Source: Alphaproteobacteria bacterium
Lineage (GTDB): Bacteria; Pseudomonadota; Alphaproteobacteria; Acetobacterales; Acetobacteraceae
Length of the DNA: 64,000 bases
Direction of reading: 5' to 3'
Assembly (NCBI GenBank): GCA_017307285.1
Contig: JAFKFI010000054.1
Span: 168,458-232,457, forward strand
Positions within the stretch are counted from its first letter, which is position 1, and the number at the start of each line of letters is the position of its first letter. Under the pieces are notes generated by a model. That model was not told the DNA's origin and searched no databases. It saw nothing but the letters and a program-made list of their open reading frames with translations. Of this stretch, positions 8,421 to 17,442 are shown one piece after another. Both the position numbers and the translations under genes were made by a program.

Positions 8421-9167
8421 TTACCGGATCGGAAAGCTGAACGTCAGTCCAGCCCGCACTTCGTCGAATGCGTGGCCGTTTTCACGACCAGAACGCAGGC
8501 CGACATCGACCGCGAGGTCGTCGTTCACCTGCCAGATCGCACCCAGCAGACCGGACGTTATCCTTAATCCTCCGAACTCGCGCTCATAGACAACTTCCGC
8601 TACTGGCCTGACGGCCCAATCGTGCGGTCCTTCGACGATGGCACTCAGGAAGATGTCGCCATGGTGCTGGCGTGTGACGGCGGCAGCGGCATTGAGGTGG
8701 ACGGTGATCCACGGCCACTGCTGCGATATGATCCCGGCGATGCTACCACCAGTTCCTGCCTCATCGTTGATCCCTGGCAGCAGCACGGTGAACTCGGAGG
8801 CGACGCTCGGGCCCGACTTGCCTTGCAGGCTGCCCTCGCGGAGCACGCCCTTGAGGGATGCAGCGTTTCCCACCAAACTGGATCTCTTCGTATCAGCAGA
8901 AAGGCCGTACGCCGCCTGCCCCTCGATCACCGCCTCCCACCCTTTCGCGAAGCCATAGTTCAGCCTCACAGCCGGCGCGATAAGGCTGCGGTCCGAACCT
9001 TCGCGCAGGTATCCGGCGGGCCCGAGTTCGATCTCCATCGCGCCCTGCTCCGTCACGGCGGCGTCGGTGCCATCGAACGGACGATACGCCAGGGCCGGCA
9101 TGCTGGACGCCACGCAAATCAGCGCCATCGGGATAGTGGCCGCAGCCGGCGCGGCCACAAGCCTCAT
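8421..9167 (-). CDS. Outer-membrane beta-barrel protein, MetA/phenol-degradation transporter-like
   Basis: 248 residues with a signal peptide (AATIPMALICVASSMPALAY) and the opening RPFDGTDAAVTEQGAMEIELGP typical of the Phenol_MetA_deg family of outer-membrane proteins. The rest is alternating beta-strand sequence (FSFPIR-type end with an aromatic near the C-terminus), fitting a barrel of about 12 strands. Its ATG overlaps the TGA of the YVTN protein gene, so the two are translated together. The role may be uptake or sensing of an unknown small molecule; function within a metal island is unknown. Its 3' end adjoins the dmeR operator. Confidence 0.65.
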   Translation of the reverse strand: MRLVAAPAAATIPMALICVASSMPALAYRPFDGTDAAVTEQGAMEIELGPAGYLREGSDRSLIAPAVRLNYGFAKGWEAVIEGQAAYGLSADTKRSSLVGNAASLKGVLREGSLQGKSGPSVASEFTVLLPGINDEAGTGGSIAGIISQQWPWITVHLNAAAAVTRQHHGDIFLSAIVEGPHDWAVRPVAEVVYEREFGGLRITSGLLGAIWQVNDDLAVDVGLRSGRENGHAFDEVRAGLTFSFPIR

Positions 9168-10174
9168 GGCACCGGCCGATAGACGCGGATTGCCGCACTC
9201 GATCCGAGCAACCCGGCGCGCTCGGCGACGAAAAGCCTATCGAGCTCCGGGACAAACAATGAAGTCCGCGCGCCGGACGCCGTGGCCACCCGCGCCAACG
9301 GACGGTAATTCACGCCGTCCCGCTGAAAGACCGAGATCTCACCGGAGCCGCAGCTGACATAGATGCGGTCCCGCTTGGCATCGAAGAACACATCATCCGC
9401 ATCCGCGCAGACCGGGAGCTTCGCCGTGACGCTGCCGGTCCTCGCATCGAGCAGCGCCAATCTGGCCGGCGAGCGGAAAGCGGCAGCCAGGACGCCTCGT
9501 GCGGGATCAAGCGCCATCGGAAAATTAGCGCGGAGGCCGGAGATCCTCCAGGTCGCGGTCTGCCGCCGCCGCTCGAGGTCAACGACAGCGATCTGACCCG
9601 CATCCGGCACATTGACGAATGTCTGTCTGGTATCCGGGTCGATCGCGAAGCCCTCGGGGTGGGCGGGCAGCGAGATGCCGGCGACCTTGATCCGGCTCTT
9701 CGGATCGATCACCGCCAAGCCGACGCTGCCATAGCCGACGATGACGGCGCCGGTGCGCGGATCGATCCGAACGTCGTCTGCATCGTCGCCAAGCGCGATC
9801 GAGCCGAGTGGCGCGAAGTCCTCGCCGCGGAACATCCGCACGGTGCCGTCGCCGGCGTTCGCGACCACGATCAGATTCGCCACGGCGGCATAGCCAACGC
9901 CCTGGGGCTCGCGAAGTCCGGTCAGGCGGTGGACGGCCTTGCCTTCGCGCAAGTCGATCACGTCGACAGAGTTGTTGCCAAGTTCGGCGACCAAGAGGCG
10001 CTTTCCGCCGAGATCGATCGCCATGTGATCGATCCGTCCGCTGACATGTTCGAGCGGAATCGTCGCCTCGAGGACCAGCGGTGATTCGGAGTCCGCCGCG
10101 ACAGTGCTGAGTGTCGGCGCTGTCGTGAGCGCCAGAGTGAAGGCTGCGACCATCCACGAGAGGGGTCTTCTCAT
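9164..10174 (-). CDS. Secreted YVTN-type beta-propeller protein
   Basis: 336 residues from the ATG at 10174, preceded by GGGGAA. A signal peptide (WMVAAFTLALTTAPTLSTVAA) is followed by repeated blades of about 40 residues (GKRLLVAELGNNSVDVIDL, ANLIVVANAGDGTVRMF, TGAVIVGYGSVGLAVIDP, RIYVSCGSGEISVF). This is the YVTN/lactonase-like propeller fold, exported to the periplasm. No catalytic residues of a lactonase can be assigned. It is coupled by a four-base overlap to the outer-membrane protein, and the pair is a two-gene operon. Function unknown; such pairs are seen near metal or aromatic-compound genes. Confidence 0.75.
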   Translation of the reverse strand: MRRPLSWMVAAFTLALTTAPTLSTVAADSESPLVLEATIPLEHVSGRIDHMAIDLGGKRLLVAELGNNSVDVIDLREGKAVHRLTGLREPQGVGYAAVANLIVVANAGDGTVRMFRGEDFAPLGSIALGDDADDVRIDPRTGAVIVGYGSVGLAVIDPKSRIKVAGISLPAHPEGFAIDPDTRQTFVNVPDAGQIAVVDLERRRQTATWRISGLRANFPMALDPARGVLAAAFRSPARLALLDARTGSVTAKLPVCADADDVFFDAKRDRIYVSCGSGEISVFQRDGVNYRPLARVATASGARTSLFVPELDRLFVAERAGLLGSSAAIRVYRPVP

Positions 10175-10337
10175 TTCTGGTTCCCCGCCCAGCAGCGTCG
10201 GCGTGCAAGAGCGGCCAATCCAGCCTTTCCACCACAATCGCGAAGCTTCGGCATCTCGAATCTTGCCGAGACCGGCGCGCCCATTGTCGCGCCTTGCCGG
10301 CTCGTGGATGCTTGACGCTGCAACTTGGGTCCAGCTA

Positions 10338-11432
10338 TCACTGCTGGACACTGCAGCGTACGGTCCCCCGCGCAGTCGTCTTCCGCAACCGCAACCGGGC
10401 CATTGCAAGCCGAGCGATAACCTCGGACGCTTGATCGGGGAACGGTGCTACGGAACTTACATTGATCTCGCAAAGGACGTACGTGTCTTCGCCGGTTGCG
10501 GTGCGTGGCCCGTAAAGAAAGTCGGCGTCCCAGATGATCGGCAGCGACTCCACGTCGATGCTCAGCAGCTGCATCATCTGAGGCGTCCACTCTTCCTCCA
10601 TCTTTCTCCGTAGGGCCTGAAACGCCAGCGTCGATCGCGGATGCATGATGCGGGGGCCTGGCTGTGCCGCTTCCGATTCCGGGCCTTCCGGCGGCGGCGG
10701 AATCAGCGCCTTGATGAACTGGTGCCCGAAGCCGACGACTTTGTCCTTACCCATGTAGCAGCGGATCATCCCGTCCGGCAGCCGCGTCTGGAATGGTTGA
10801 TCGATGATGCACCCTTCGGCCTCGAAATACGCCGTACATCGTTTCATGAAATCCGGAAGCGTCATGTCTTCGGGCACACTGCCGCGGCGCGCCTGCAGCA
10901 CGCGAACCATCGTCGTGTCGCGCGATGCGGAAACCGGCTCAACCTTCCACACGCCCTGTCCGCCGTTGCCGCGATTTTGCTTGAGCACGCGAGACCCTGC
11001 CGATTGAAGCCGCTCCGGAAACTCTGCAGCGAACGTATTGGCTGTACGATAGAGGTGGGTGTCCGTGCCCCATCCGAGATGCTTTGTGCGATGCAGGACT
11101 TGCTTCACTCCCATCTTGAGGATGACATCGGGATGGGCACTGACCCACACGCCTCTGGAGGCGACGTCGCGCAGCATGGCATCGAGGGCGCCCCGGTCCC
11201 GTCCGTCGGAAATCGGATTGACCCAGACGAGCACACCGTCGAGACGCAGAAGCTGCTCGCGCACCTCGTGGACCATGTCGTCGGCGTAAACAGCCGGTTC
11301 CGCATGAATGCCGAGTCGGGCCAATTCCTCGAACACGCTGCTGAAGCGGTTGTTGCACGGCGTCGCTTCGCCGCGTGCCTGACGGTTTCCATGCCAGAGC
11401 AACGCCAGCTTACCCACGTCGTCTGCGATCAC
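10338..11432 (-). CDS. Cj0069 family protein (ATP-grasp-like)
   Basis: 364 residues. The middle contains the ATP-grasp-like phosphate segment SRVLKQNRGNGGQGVWKV, then YFEAEGCIIDQPFQTRL and a C-terminal LCEINVSSVAPFPDQA, matching the Cj0069 family of uncharacterised proteins predicted to be ATP-dependent carboxylate-amine ligases. No signal peptide. The 5' flank was replaced by an IS5-type element ending 15 bp before the ATG, so its native promoter is probably lost or now belongs to the IS. Substrate unknown. Confidence 0.75.
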   Translation of the reverse strand: MIADDVGKLALLWHGNRQARGEATPCNNRFSSVFEELARLGIHAEPAVYADDMVHEVREQLLRLDGVLVWVNPISDGRDRGALDAMLRDVASRGVWVSAHPDVILKMGVKQVLHRTKHLGWGTDTHLYRTANTFAAEFPERLQSAGSRVLKQNRGNGGQGVWKVEPVSASRDTTMVRVLQARRGSVPEDMTLPDFMKRCTAYFEAEGCIIDQPFQTRLPDGMIRCYMGKDKVVGFGHQFIKALIPPPPEGPESEAAQPGPRIMHPRSTLAFQALRRKMEEEWTPQMMQLLSIDVESLPIIWDADFLYGPRTATGEDTYVLCEINVSSVAPFPDQASEVIARLAMARLRLRKTTARGTVRCSVQQ

Positions 11433-11450
11433 GACCTATCCTCCGACTAG

Positions 11451-12305
11451 GCCGCGTGGACAAAGCGCACGAGGGGGATTCCCCCGACGCGGCGCGGTGT
11501 GATTCGAAGCTGATCTTCATGCGGGAGATCAGCGGTGATCCGAGGGCGTTTGACCGACGACGAGTGGGCGTCCTTCGAGCCGTTCGTCGCCGAGAGTGGA
11601 CCGCTGCGCGGCCGGCCACCACGAGACCATCGGCGCACGCTGGATGCCATCTTCTGGATCACCCGCACCGGCGCGCCCTGGCGTGACCTGCCCGAGGAGC
11701 TAGGCAACTGGAACTCGGTGCATCGCCAGTTCCGCCGCTGGACAGCGAGCGGGCTGTGGGACCTGATGCTGGCCGCCTTCGCCGAGGGTGGGGGTGGCGA
11801 TGCCTTGCAGATGATCGACAGCACCATCATCCGGGCACACCACTGTGCAGCGGGCGCAAAAGGGGGACTCAGAACCAGGCTCTTGGCCGTTCGCGCGGCG
11901 GCTTCTCGACCAAGGTCCACCTTCGGGCCAACGCTGAGGGTCTTCCGATCGGTCTCCTTCTGACGCCCGGAGAGGCCCACGACAGCACCGCCTATCTCGA
12001 TCTGATGGCCGAGCATGACATCGACCCCGACGTGCTGCTCGCCGATCGCGGCTACGACAGCGACGCGATCCGCGACGACGTCCGCGCGCGGGGTGGAACC
12101 CCCGAAATCCCAACCAAAAAGAACCGCCGCGTGCAGCACTCGGTCAACCGCGCGCTCTACGCCCTGCGAAACCGCATTGAGCGCTTCATCAATCGCCTCA
12201 AGAATAGCCGCCGCGTCGCCACCCGCTACGATCATACCGCCAGTAGCTTTCTTGGCTTCGCCATGCTGGCTGCCATTCGGCACTGGATTAGCTTTGTCAC
12301 GCGGC
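11451..12305 (+). mobile_element. IS5-family (IS427-group-like) insertion sequence
   Basis: 855-bp element with near-perfect terminal inverted repeats: the left end GCCGCGTGGACAAAGC and the right end, whose reverse complement is GCCGCGTGACAAAGC (one base fewer). It is flanked by CTAG at 11447-11450 and 12306-12309, the preferred target of this group. It encodes one DDE transposase in two overlapping frames. The right CTAG is shared with the neighbouring IS701-type element. Confidence 0.85.
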
Positions 12306-12331
12306 CTAGCATTACAGTTGCATTCTTCTGA
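11535..12331 (+). CDS. IS5-family transposase, two frames joined by -1 frameshift
   Basis: The first frame (11535-11963) reads MIRGRLTDDEWASFEPFVAE with the DDE-type start domain and the first Asp in LQMIDSTIIRAHH. The second frame continues as TQNQALGRSRGGFSTKVHLR, with the second Asp in LLADRGYDSD and the Glu region NRIERFINRLKN. They overlap at AAAAGGGGG (about 11860), a classic -1 slippery run in the IS427 group, so programmed frameshifting is expected. The second frame has no stop before the element's end and runs through the CTAG into the next element, stopping at 12331. Confidence 0.85.
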
Positions 12332-13733
12332 TCAAATAAACTTTCCGGGCTGAGGCTTGATGAGCCCGTCGCCAAAGTGACCAGGCGATGATGTTGGCAG
12401 GCTGGATGCGTCGTCGCGCGAGCCTGACGGCAATGCGCCGGATTTCCTGTACCGACCAGCGGATCAGTGGCGGCGAGAGGTGTTCGTCGTCCTGCGCATT
12501 CTTTTTGGGGGCGTCGCGGTGTTCGCCCGATGCCGGATGGCTGCCATCATGGCGAAGGCGAGCATGACGAGCGAGACGTGGCGATGCCAGCCGTGCCAGG
12601 AGCGGGTCTCGTTGTGATCGAGGCCCAACTCGTTTTTCGCGGTCTCGAAGCTGTCTTCGATCGCCCAACGATGTCCTTCGATCTTGACCAGCATCTCGAT
12701 GCCGGTTCCGGCCGGGCACCAGGTCGAGAAGAAGGCCAGATCTCCGTCGGAGATGTTGCGGCGGATCAGCAGGCCTCGCGTCCACGGGCCGCTGCGCGCG
12801 TCGTCATATTCCGCGACATCGAGATCGGCCAGCTCGCAATACACCCAGTCGTGCAGTCGCGCGCCTTTGGTGCCGTCGCCCGCGGACAAGCGTTGCCATC
12901 GCGACGGGTCGATGGCGCCCGCGATCTCCTCCGCCGTGCCGGCGATCGGCGGTTTGCGCTGCCAGGAGCGGAAGTGGTGGCTGGAATTGACGCCGAGCAC
13001 ATAGCCCTTGCCGGCGCGCCGCAAGGCTATCTCGACATGGCCGATCCCATAGACGCTGTCGGCGGCAACCCAGGCGAACGGCACGCCTGCCGCAATCGCG
13101 CGCTCGATCATCCCGACAGCGAGTGCGGGCTTGGTCGCGAAGGTCGTGTGATCGGGCACATGCGCCGCCGCCATGCGGACCGGATCGTCCGTCCAGCTCT
13201 TCGGCAGATACAGCGCCCGGTCGATGAAGGCATGGCCGTGGCGCGACACATAGGCGGCGAACACGCCGATCTGGCAGTTCGTGATCTTGCCCGCCGAGCC
13301 GGTGTACTGTCGGCCGACGCCGCAAGACACCCGGCCTTGCTTGAGGAACCCGGTCTCATCGATCACCAGAACCGCGTCATCGGCCACCAAATGCTCGACA
13401 ACATAGTCCCGCACGACATCGCGCAAAGCATCCGCGTCCCATCGGCCGCGGCCCAGGATGGCCTGCTGGCGCCACGGGCCGGGGTCGCCCGCCGCCTCCG
13501 CGCGCATCCAGCCGGTCTTGCGTCGCTCGTCGCCCAACAGTCCGTCCAGGAACAGGCCGGCCGACGCCGCGACCCGTTCCTGCGTGAACAGCGGCCTGAT
13601 CCGCGCCTTCACATCCCGTAGCGACGACGCCCACAGTTCAAGCGTCGTCTCAATCGAGGCACCCGACATCCATGATCTCCCGAATCATGGTTGCCCATGG
13701 ATTCAGAGAGCACGGAGATTCGCAACTGTAATG
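12310..13733 (-). mobile_element. IS701-family insertion sequence
   Basis: 1424-bp element bounded by CATTACAGTTGC at 12310 and its reverse complement ending at 13733, and flanked by CTAG at 12306-12309 and 13734-13737. A four-base CTAG-like target is typical of IS701. It encodes one transposase on the reverse strand. It directly abuts the IS5-type element with the CTAG between them. Confidence 0.85.
12312..13669 (-). pseudogene. IS701-family transposase with a 3' frameshift
   Basis: The main frame (12464-13669, 401 codons) starts MSGASIETTLELWASSL and has the IS701 DDE domain: VLVIDETGFLKQG (first Asp), FAWVAADSVYGIG (second Asp) and WAIEDSFETAKNELGLD (Glu). Conserved sequence continues in the -1 frame (QDDEHLSPPLIRWSVQEIRR, then RRIQPANIIAWSLWRRAHQ) to 12312. 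The switch is at C5A5 near 12510. Either one base was lost or the ribosome slips; other IS701 transposases I recall are single-frame, so mutation is the simpler reading. All catalytic residues lie before the shift. Confidence 0.8.
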
Positions 13734-13774
13734 CTAGCTATGGCGTTGGTTGGCACCACCCGGCTTGCTCTTCT

Positions 13775-14068
13775 CTATCGGCGTTTCACCTTTCCACTGG
13801 AGTCGACGCTGACCGAGACTTCCTGGCCATCCTTCATTGCCTTGCCGCTGACGCCGTCGGAGGTGGACTTGATGTCCCTGATCTGGGTGTAGCCTTCCCT
13901 CTCCAGGGCGCTTTGGGCATCCCTTTCACTCGGTGTCATGGTCGACGACGTTCCAGAGCCGGTGGTGGTTCTGGATGACGGAGCGGCAGACGGGCTGGTG
14001 GTCGCCTGCGCGAACGCAAATGACGGCATAGCGAGCGACAACGCGACGAGAGCTACGGCTGGTCTCAT
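13775..14068 (-). CDS. Secreted PepSY-like protein
   Basis: 97 residues from the ATG at 14068 with AGGAGG upstream. Signal peptide (ALVALSLAMPSFAFAQ) followed by a Ser/Thr-rich linker and a small domain (SALEREGYTQIRDIKSTSDGVSGKAMKDGQEVSVSVDSSGKV) with the strand-helix pattern of PepSY domains. Probably periplasmic; role unknown. The IS701 element ends 40 bp beyond its stop. Confidence 0.65.
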   Translation of the reverse strand: MRPAVALVALSLAMPSFAFAQATTSPSAAPSSRTTTGSGTSSTMTPSERDAQSALEREGYTQIRDIKSTSDGVSGKAMKDGQEVSVSVDSSGKVKRR

Positions 14069-14199
14069 GATGTTCCTCCTGGGTTCGTGTCGGACAGGCA
14101 TTTGAGGCTCCTCTTCCAGCAGTCCTTCTCCAACCGCTTGCCGGCATCCGCACTTCGACATGCGTGACGCCGCAACTTTGGTTCAGCGGCGTCCCTTTG

Positions 14200-14730
14200 T
14201 CAGTTGAGGCTTTCTGTGGTCGTTGAGAAGTCGTTGCTGCGGACCAACACGATGGTCGCGACAGGCCGGCCGGCTTCGAGTTCTGGCATGATGCTGACCA
14301 GCTGGGCTCCCGCGTTCCCCTTGGCTGCCTTTTGCGCCGCCGCGAGCACGGAGATGGTGGCCTTTTCCATCGCCTGTTTCTGCGCCATCGCGTGTTTCAA
14401 GTCTTCCGCATCTGTGATCTTTTCGGCCGACTTGATTGCGCCGCTGGCCGGATCGACGACCACCTCGGTGAAGTCCGTCCCCCTCATCGTGTAAGCAGAG
14501 AATTGCAGGTGCTCACCTTCCATCTCGAACTTGGCCGAGATCGGCGTGCCTTCCCGCCCGCTGGCGTTAATGCCGTCCTCCAGAGTGATCTTCGAATCCT
14601 TTAGGGCGGTAGCGAGTGCAACCTGCTCGGCCTTGGCCTGATCGGGACCGATCGCTTGGGCCCGCGGCGTCATCAAACTCGTGAACCCGAGGATGCCGAT
14701 CACGAAACAGGTGAAGACTTGCGGCGTCAC
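14200..14730 (-). CDS. PepSY domain-containing secreted protein
   Basis: 176 residues with signal peptide (VFTCFVIGILGFTSLMTPRAQA) and two PepSY-like units (ATALKDSKITLEDGINASGR, then VVVDPASGAIKSAEKITDAEDLK). PepSY proteins are often periplasmic and seen near metal-response or sensor genes. It precedes the smaller PepSY protein on the same strand by about 130 bp and follows the DUF1259 gene by 40 bp, so the three may be one transcript. Function not established. Confidence 0.7.
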   Translation of the reverse strand: MTPQVFTCFVIGILGFTSLMTPRAQAIGPDQAKAEQVALATALKDSKITLEDGINASGREGTPISAKFEMEGEHLQFSAYTMRGTDFTEVVVDPASGAIKSAEKITDAEDLKHAMAQKQAMEKATISVLAAAQKAAKGNAGAQLVSIMPELEAGRPVATIVLVRSNDFSTTTESLN

Positions 14731-14769
14731 GACGATGTCCTCCCTAGAGACAGCCCTTACCGGGTCGTT

Positions 14770-15675
14770 TCAACTTTTCGCCACGTTGACCTTATCCAGG
14801 GCCGCGCGAATGCCATGCGCCAGCTTTTGGGCATCATCATTCGCCCAGAAGTGGACGAAGAATGTGCGGGGCGTGTCGTCGAGCATGTGGTTGTGCGCGG
14901 CCGTCACCTCGATGCCGTTGTCCCGTAGCGCCTTGAGGACCGGGTTGACCTCCGTCCCCAGCAACACGAAATCACCGGTGATCGCGGCCTTGCCACCGCC
15001 GGTTGGCTGGAAGTTCACGGCAATAGCCGTCCCCATTGCCGGAGGCACAACCATGCCGCCGTCGCTGGTCGTGTCACCGCGCGGGATGGCGAACTGGTAG
15101 ACGCCGCCATTAGCGGTTCCCTTATGGCCGATCGTCGTCTCGAGGGCGGCCGTGTCAAAGTCGAACGAACCGGAGGTGGACGGAGCCGGTTGCGATGCCG
15201 AAACCCCTGGTGCGCCAAGAGGCGTTTTGCTGGCGCCAAGCGCGTCGTGGAGTGCCGTCGCGAGCTTGACCGGGTCACCCTGCCCTGCAACGTGCATATA
15301 GAAGGTTGGAGGTTGGGCCCGCAGAAGATGATTGTGGACCGCCGTCACCATGATGCCGTGGGCGAAAAGCTTGCTCATGACTGGATTGATCTCGTCCTCG
15401 GCCATCACGAGATCGCCCATCACCATGGCCTCGCTGCCCGTCGATTTGAAAGCCAGCCACCCACCGAGTGCCAGGGAGGGTTTGATTGCGACGCCGTCGA
15501 TGGTGACGTGCAAATCCGTCCGCGGCAGGCCGAACTTATGAACACCTCCGGGCTGGTCGGTGCCCTTCTTGCCGAGCGCCTGATCGACCTTGCTCCAATC
15601 CATATCGGCGGCCACTGCGGGCAGCATGATGGCCAGCAGCCCGCTCACGACGGCGAGGGTCAAGACTTTGCGCAT
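14770..15675 (-). CDS. DUF1259 secreted protein (two tandem domains)
   Basis: 301 residues from the ATG at 15675, preceded by GGAG at the right distance. Signal peptide (VVSGLLAIMLPAVAADMDW), then two DUF1259 repeats of about 125 residues: each starts WSKVDQAL/DTAALETTIG and has a TAVHNHLL/TAAHNHML motif (His-Asn-His) and a following FYMHVAGQG/FFVHFWAND. The HNH plus downstream His pattern looks like a metal site, which is inference. The reading frame is open upstream into the chrB-like gene, so it may also be made as part of a longer protein. Found next to chromate genes here; function unknown. Confidence 0.75.
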   Translation of the reverse strand: MRKVLTLAVVSGLLAIMLPAVAADMDWSKVDQALGKKGTDQPGGVHKFGLPRTDLHVTIDGVAIKPSLALGGWLAFKSTGSEAMVMGDLVMAEDEINPVMSKLFAHGIMVTAVHNHLLRAQPPTFYMHVAGQGDPVKLATALHDALGASKTPLGAPGVSASQPAPSTSGSFDFDTAALETTIGHKGTANGGVYQFAIPRGDTTSDGGMVVPPAMGTAIAVNFQPTGGGKAAITGDFVLLGTEVNPVLKALRDNGIEVTAAHNHMLDDTPRTFFVHFWANDDAQKLAHGIRAALDKVNVAKS

Positions 15676-16347
15676 GACGGATCTCCGATCGGCCAGAGGG
15701 CGAGCCCGGTGCATGTGCTGGGCCGTGTTTTTGGCGTGACTGAGCCAGCCCCGGTCCTGGACCAACTCCTTTTCCAACAGCCCGCACGAGGCGACCGGAC
15801 CGCCGAAGCCAAGCGTGCCCCGTCGTAGAAAGCTTAGGTGACGAGCTCCAGCAGAGAGCCTCGCACGGGCGTCCATATGCGAGCGTCCGGAGCGGGCGTG
15901 CGGCTTCCAATTGTGCATTTCCTGCTGGAGATCCCGGCACCAGGTGTGGAGAGCGTCGTAGATGAACATGCCGTGTTCGAGCATGGCGTGGTCATCGGGG
16001 AAATTGGCGGACAAGCCGAGCGAGACCGTGTGCAGGCCCGCGGCCTGCGGCGCCAGGTCCGGCCGCGCCGTGTCGGCGCCGCGGACGATGACCGCCAGCG
16101 TCTGCAGCGCCGGCACTTTCAGGCCGCGGTGCTTGAGAAAGGCATCGAAGCTGCAGAACTCACCTTCATGCGAAAAGGGCTCGGCGTCGGGAATGTCGTA
16201 GGGCGTCGCGCCGATTTCAGTGGCGACCTGGAATACTTGCTCGGTTGGCACGTAGACGAACTCGGCGTCCTTCTCGATGAACCGCCGGATTAGCCACGCA
16301 CAGGCGCTACGGTCGAGCTTCGGACGCTCATGGGTGACCCATTTCAT
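15676..16347 (-). pseudogene. ChrB C-terminal-domain protein running into a truncated chrA stub
   Basis: Starts with a good ribosome site (GGGGAGGACC) at ATG 16347: MKWVTHERPKLDRSACAWLI, the chromate-resistance ChrB C-terminal domain, with EPFSHEGEFCSFDAF and DALHTWCRDLQQEMHNW. After about residue 155 the frame continues without a stop into ARHLSFLRRGTLGFGGPVAS and ELVQDRGWLSHA, the opening of the chromate pump ChrA, which then decays and joins the DUF1259 gene in frame. The ChrB-like domain seems intact; chrA (normally ~400 residues) is reduced to about 30. The ORF as a whole is 525 residues if not interrupted. Confidence 0.7.
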
Positions 16348-16394
16348 GGTGGTCCTCCCCAGCTCACGACGGGAAACTACGCCTGTACGAGCGA

Positions 16395-16412
16395 GAGATA
16401 CAAGCGTATCTC
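16395..16412. promoter_or_regulatory. Perfect palindrome in the divergent chr promoter region
   Basis: GAGATAC-AAGC-GTATCTC lies between the two divergent chrB-type genes, 48 bp from one start and 32 bp from the other. ChrB is a chromate-sensing regulator, so this is a plausible ChrB operator; the assignment is inferred from position and symmetry. Confidence 0.6.
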
Positions 16413-16443
16413 TGACGACGAAGCCAGTGATAAAGTCCGGCCT

Positions 16444-17442
16444 ATGACCAACGGCGAGATTGGCGGGCAGCCCGCCGCACGATGGCTTCTGCTCATTCAC
16501 CAGTTTCCGGCCAAGCCGGCCTACCAGCGGGTGAAAATCTGGCGGCGGCTGCAGGCGCTCGGCGCGGTGGCGATCAAGAACGCCGTCTATGCGCTGCCAG
16601 CGGATGACCAGACCCAGGAGGATTTCGAGTGGCTGCTCAAGGAGATTGGCGAAGGCGGCGGGGAGGCGCTCATTTGTGAGGCGCGACTGATCGACGGCCT
16701 GTCCGACGACCAGGTCCGGGCGATGTTCAATGCCGCGCGGGACGTCGACTATGAGGAATCGGCCAGGGAGGCGCGCGCCCTGGGCCAAGAACTCCGCCCG
16801 GAGATCAGCCCGGCCGCGCGGGCCGATCTCCGGGCGAAGCTGGCGCGGTTGAAAGCACGCGCGGCCCAGACGGTCGCGATCGACTTTTTCGGGGCCAATG
16901 GCCGCGAGGCGGTCGATGGTCTGCTCACGGCCCTTGAGGCCCGATTGATGGAGGAGGATGCCATGGAACCGGACAGGACAGGTTTGTCATCGGCCATCGA
17001 GGGGTTCGACCCGCTGCTGGGACGCGTCTGGGTCACGCGACGGGGCGTGCATGTCGACCGCATCGCCTCGGCTTGGCTCATCCGTCGCTTCATCGACACG
17101 GACGCCCGGTTCAAGTTCGTGCCCGGAAAGGGCTACAGGCCGGAGGACGGCGAACTTCGTTTCGACATGTTCGAAGCGGAGTTCACGCATGAAGGGGATC
17201 GATGCACTTTCGAGGTGTTGCTGACTAAAGCGGGCTTCAAGGATCCCGCGCTCACCGCGATCGCCGAGATCGTCCACGACATCGACCTCAAGGATGCCAA
17301 GTTCGGGCGGGAAGAGACGAGCGGCATCGCTCACCTGGTCGCGGGCTTGGCGAGCGCTCAGCCCGACGACGCGACACGGATCGAACGCGGCGGCGCTCTG
17401 TTCGACGACCTTTATGAGTATTTTCGACGGAAACGTGCTTGA
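16444..17442 (+). CDS. chrB: ChrB, chromate-responsive regulator
   Basis: 332 residues. The N-terminal half (RWLLLIHQFPAKPAYQRVKIWRRLQALGAVAIKNAVYALP) is the ChrB DNA-binding domain and the C-terminal half (TRRGVHVDRIASAWLIRRFIDTDARFKFV, MFEAEFTHEGDRCTFEVLL) the ChrB C-terminal domain, giving the full-length form. ChrB controls chromate efflux by chrA; no intact chrA is in this window. The start at 16444 (MTNGEIGGQ) follows the intergenic palindrome. It is divergent from the chrB-C-like gene at 16347. Confidence 0.9.
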   Translation: MTNGEIGGQPAARWLLLIHQFPAKPAYQRVKIWRRLQALGAVAIKNAVYALPADDQTQEDFEWLLKEIGEGGGEALICEARLIDGLSDDQVRAMFNAARDVDYEESAREARALGQELRPEISPAARADLRAKLARLKARAAQTVAIDFFGANGREAVDGLLTALEARLMEEDAMEPDRTGLSSAIEGFDPLLGRVWVTRRGVHVDRIASAWLIRRFIDTDARFKFVPGKGYRPEDGELRFDMFEAEFTHEGDRCTFEVLLTKAGFKDPALTAIAEIVHDIDLKDAKFGREETSGIAHLVAGLASAQPDDATRIERGGALFDDLYEYFRRKRA

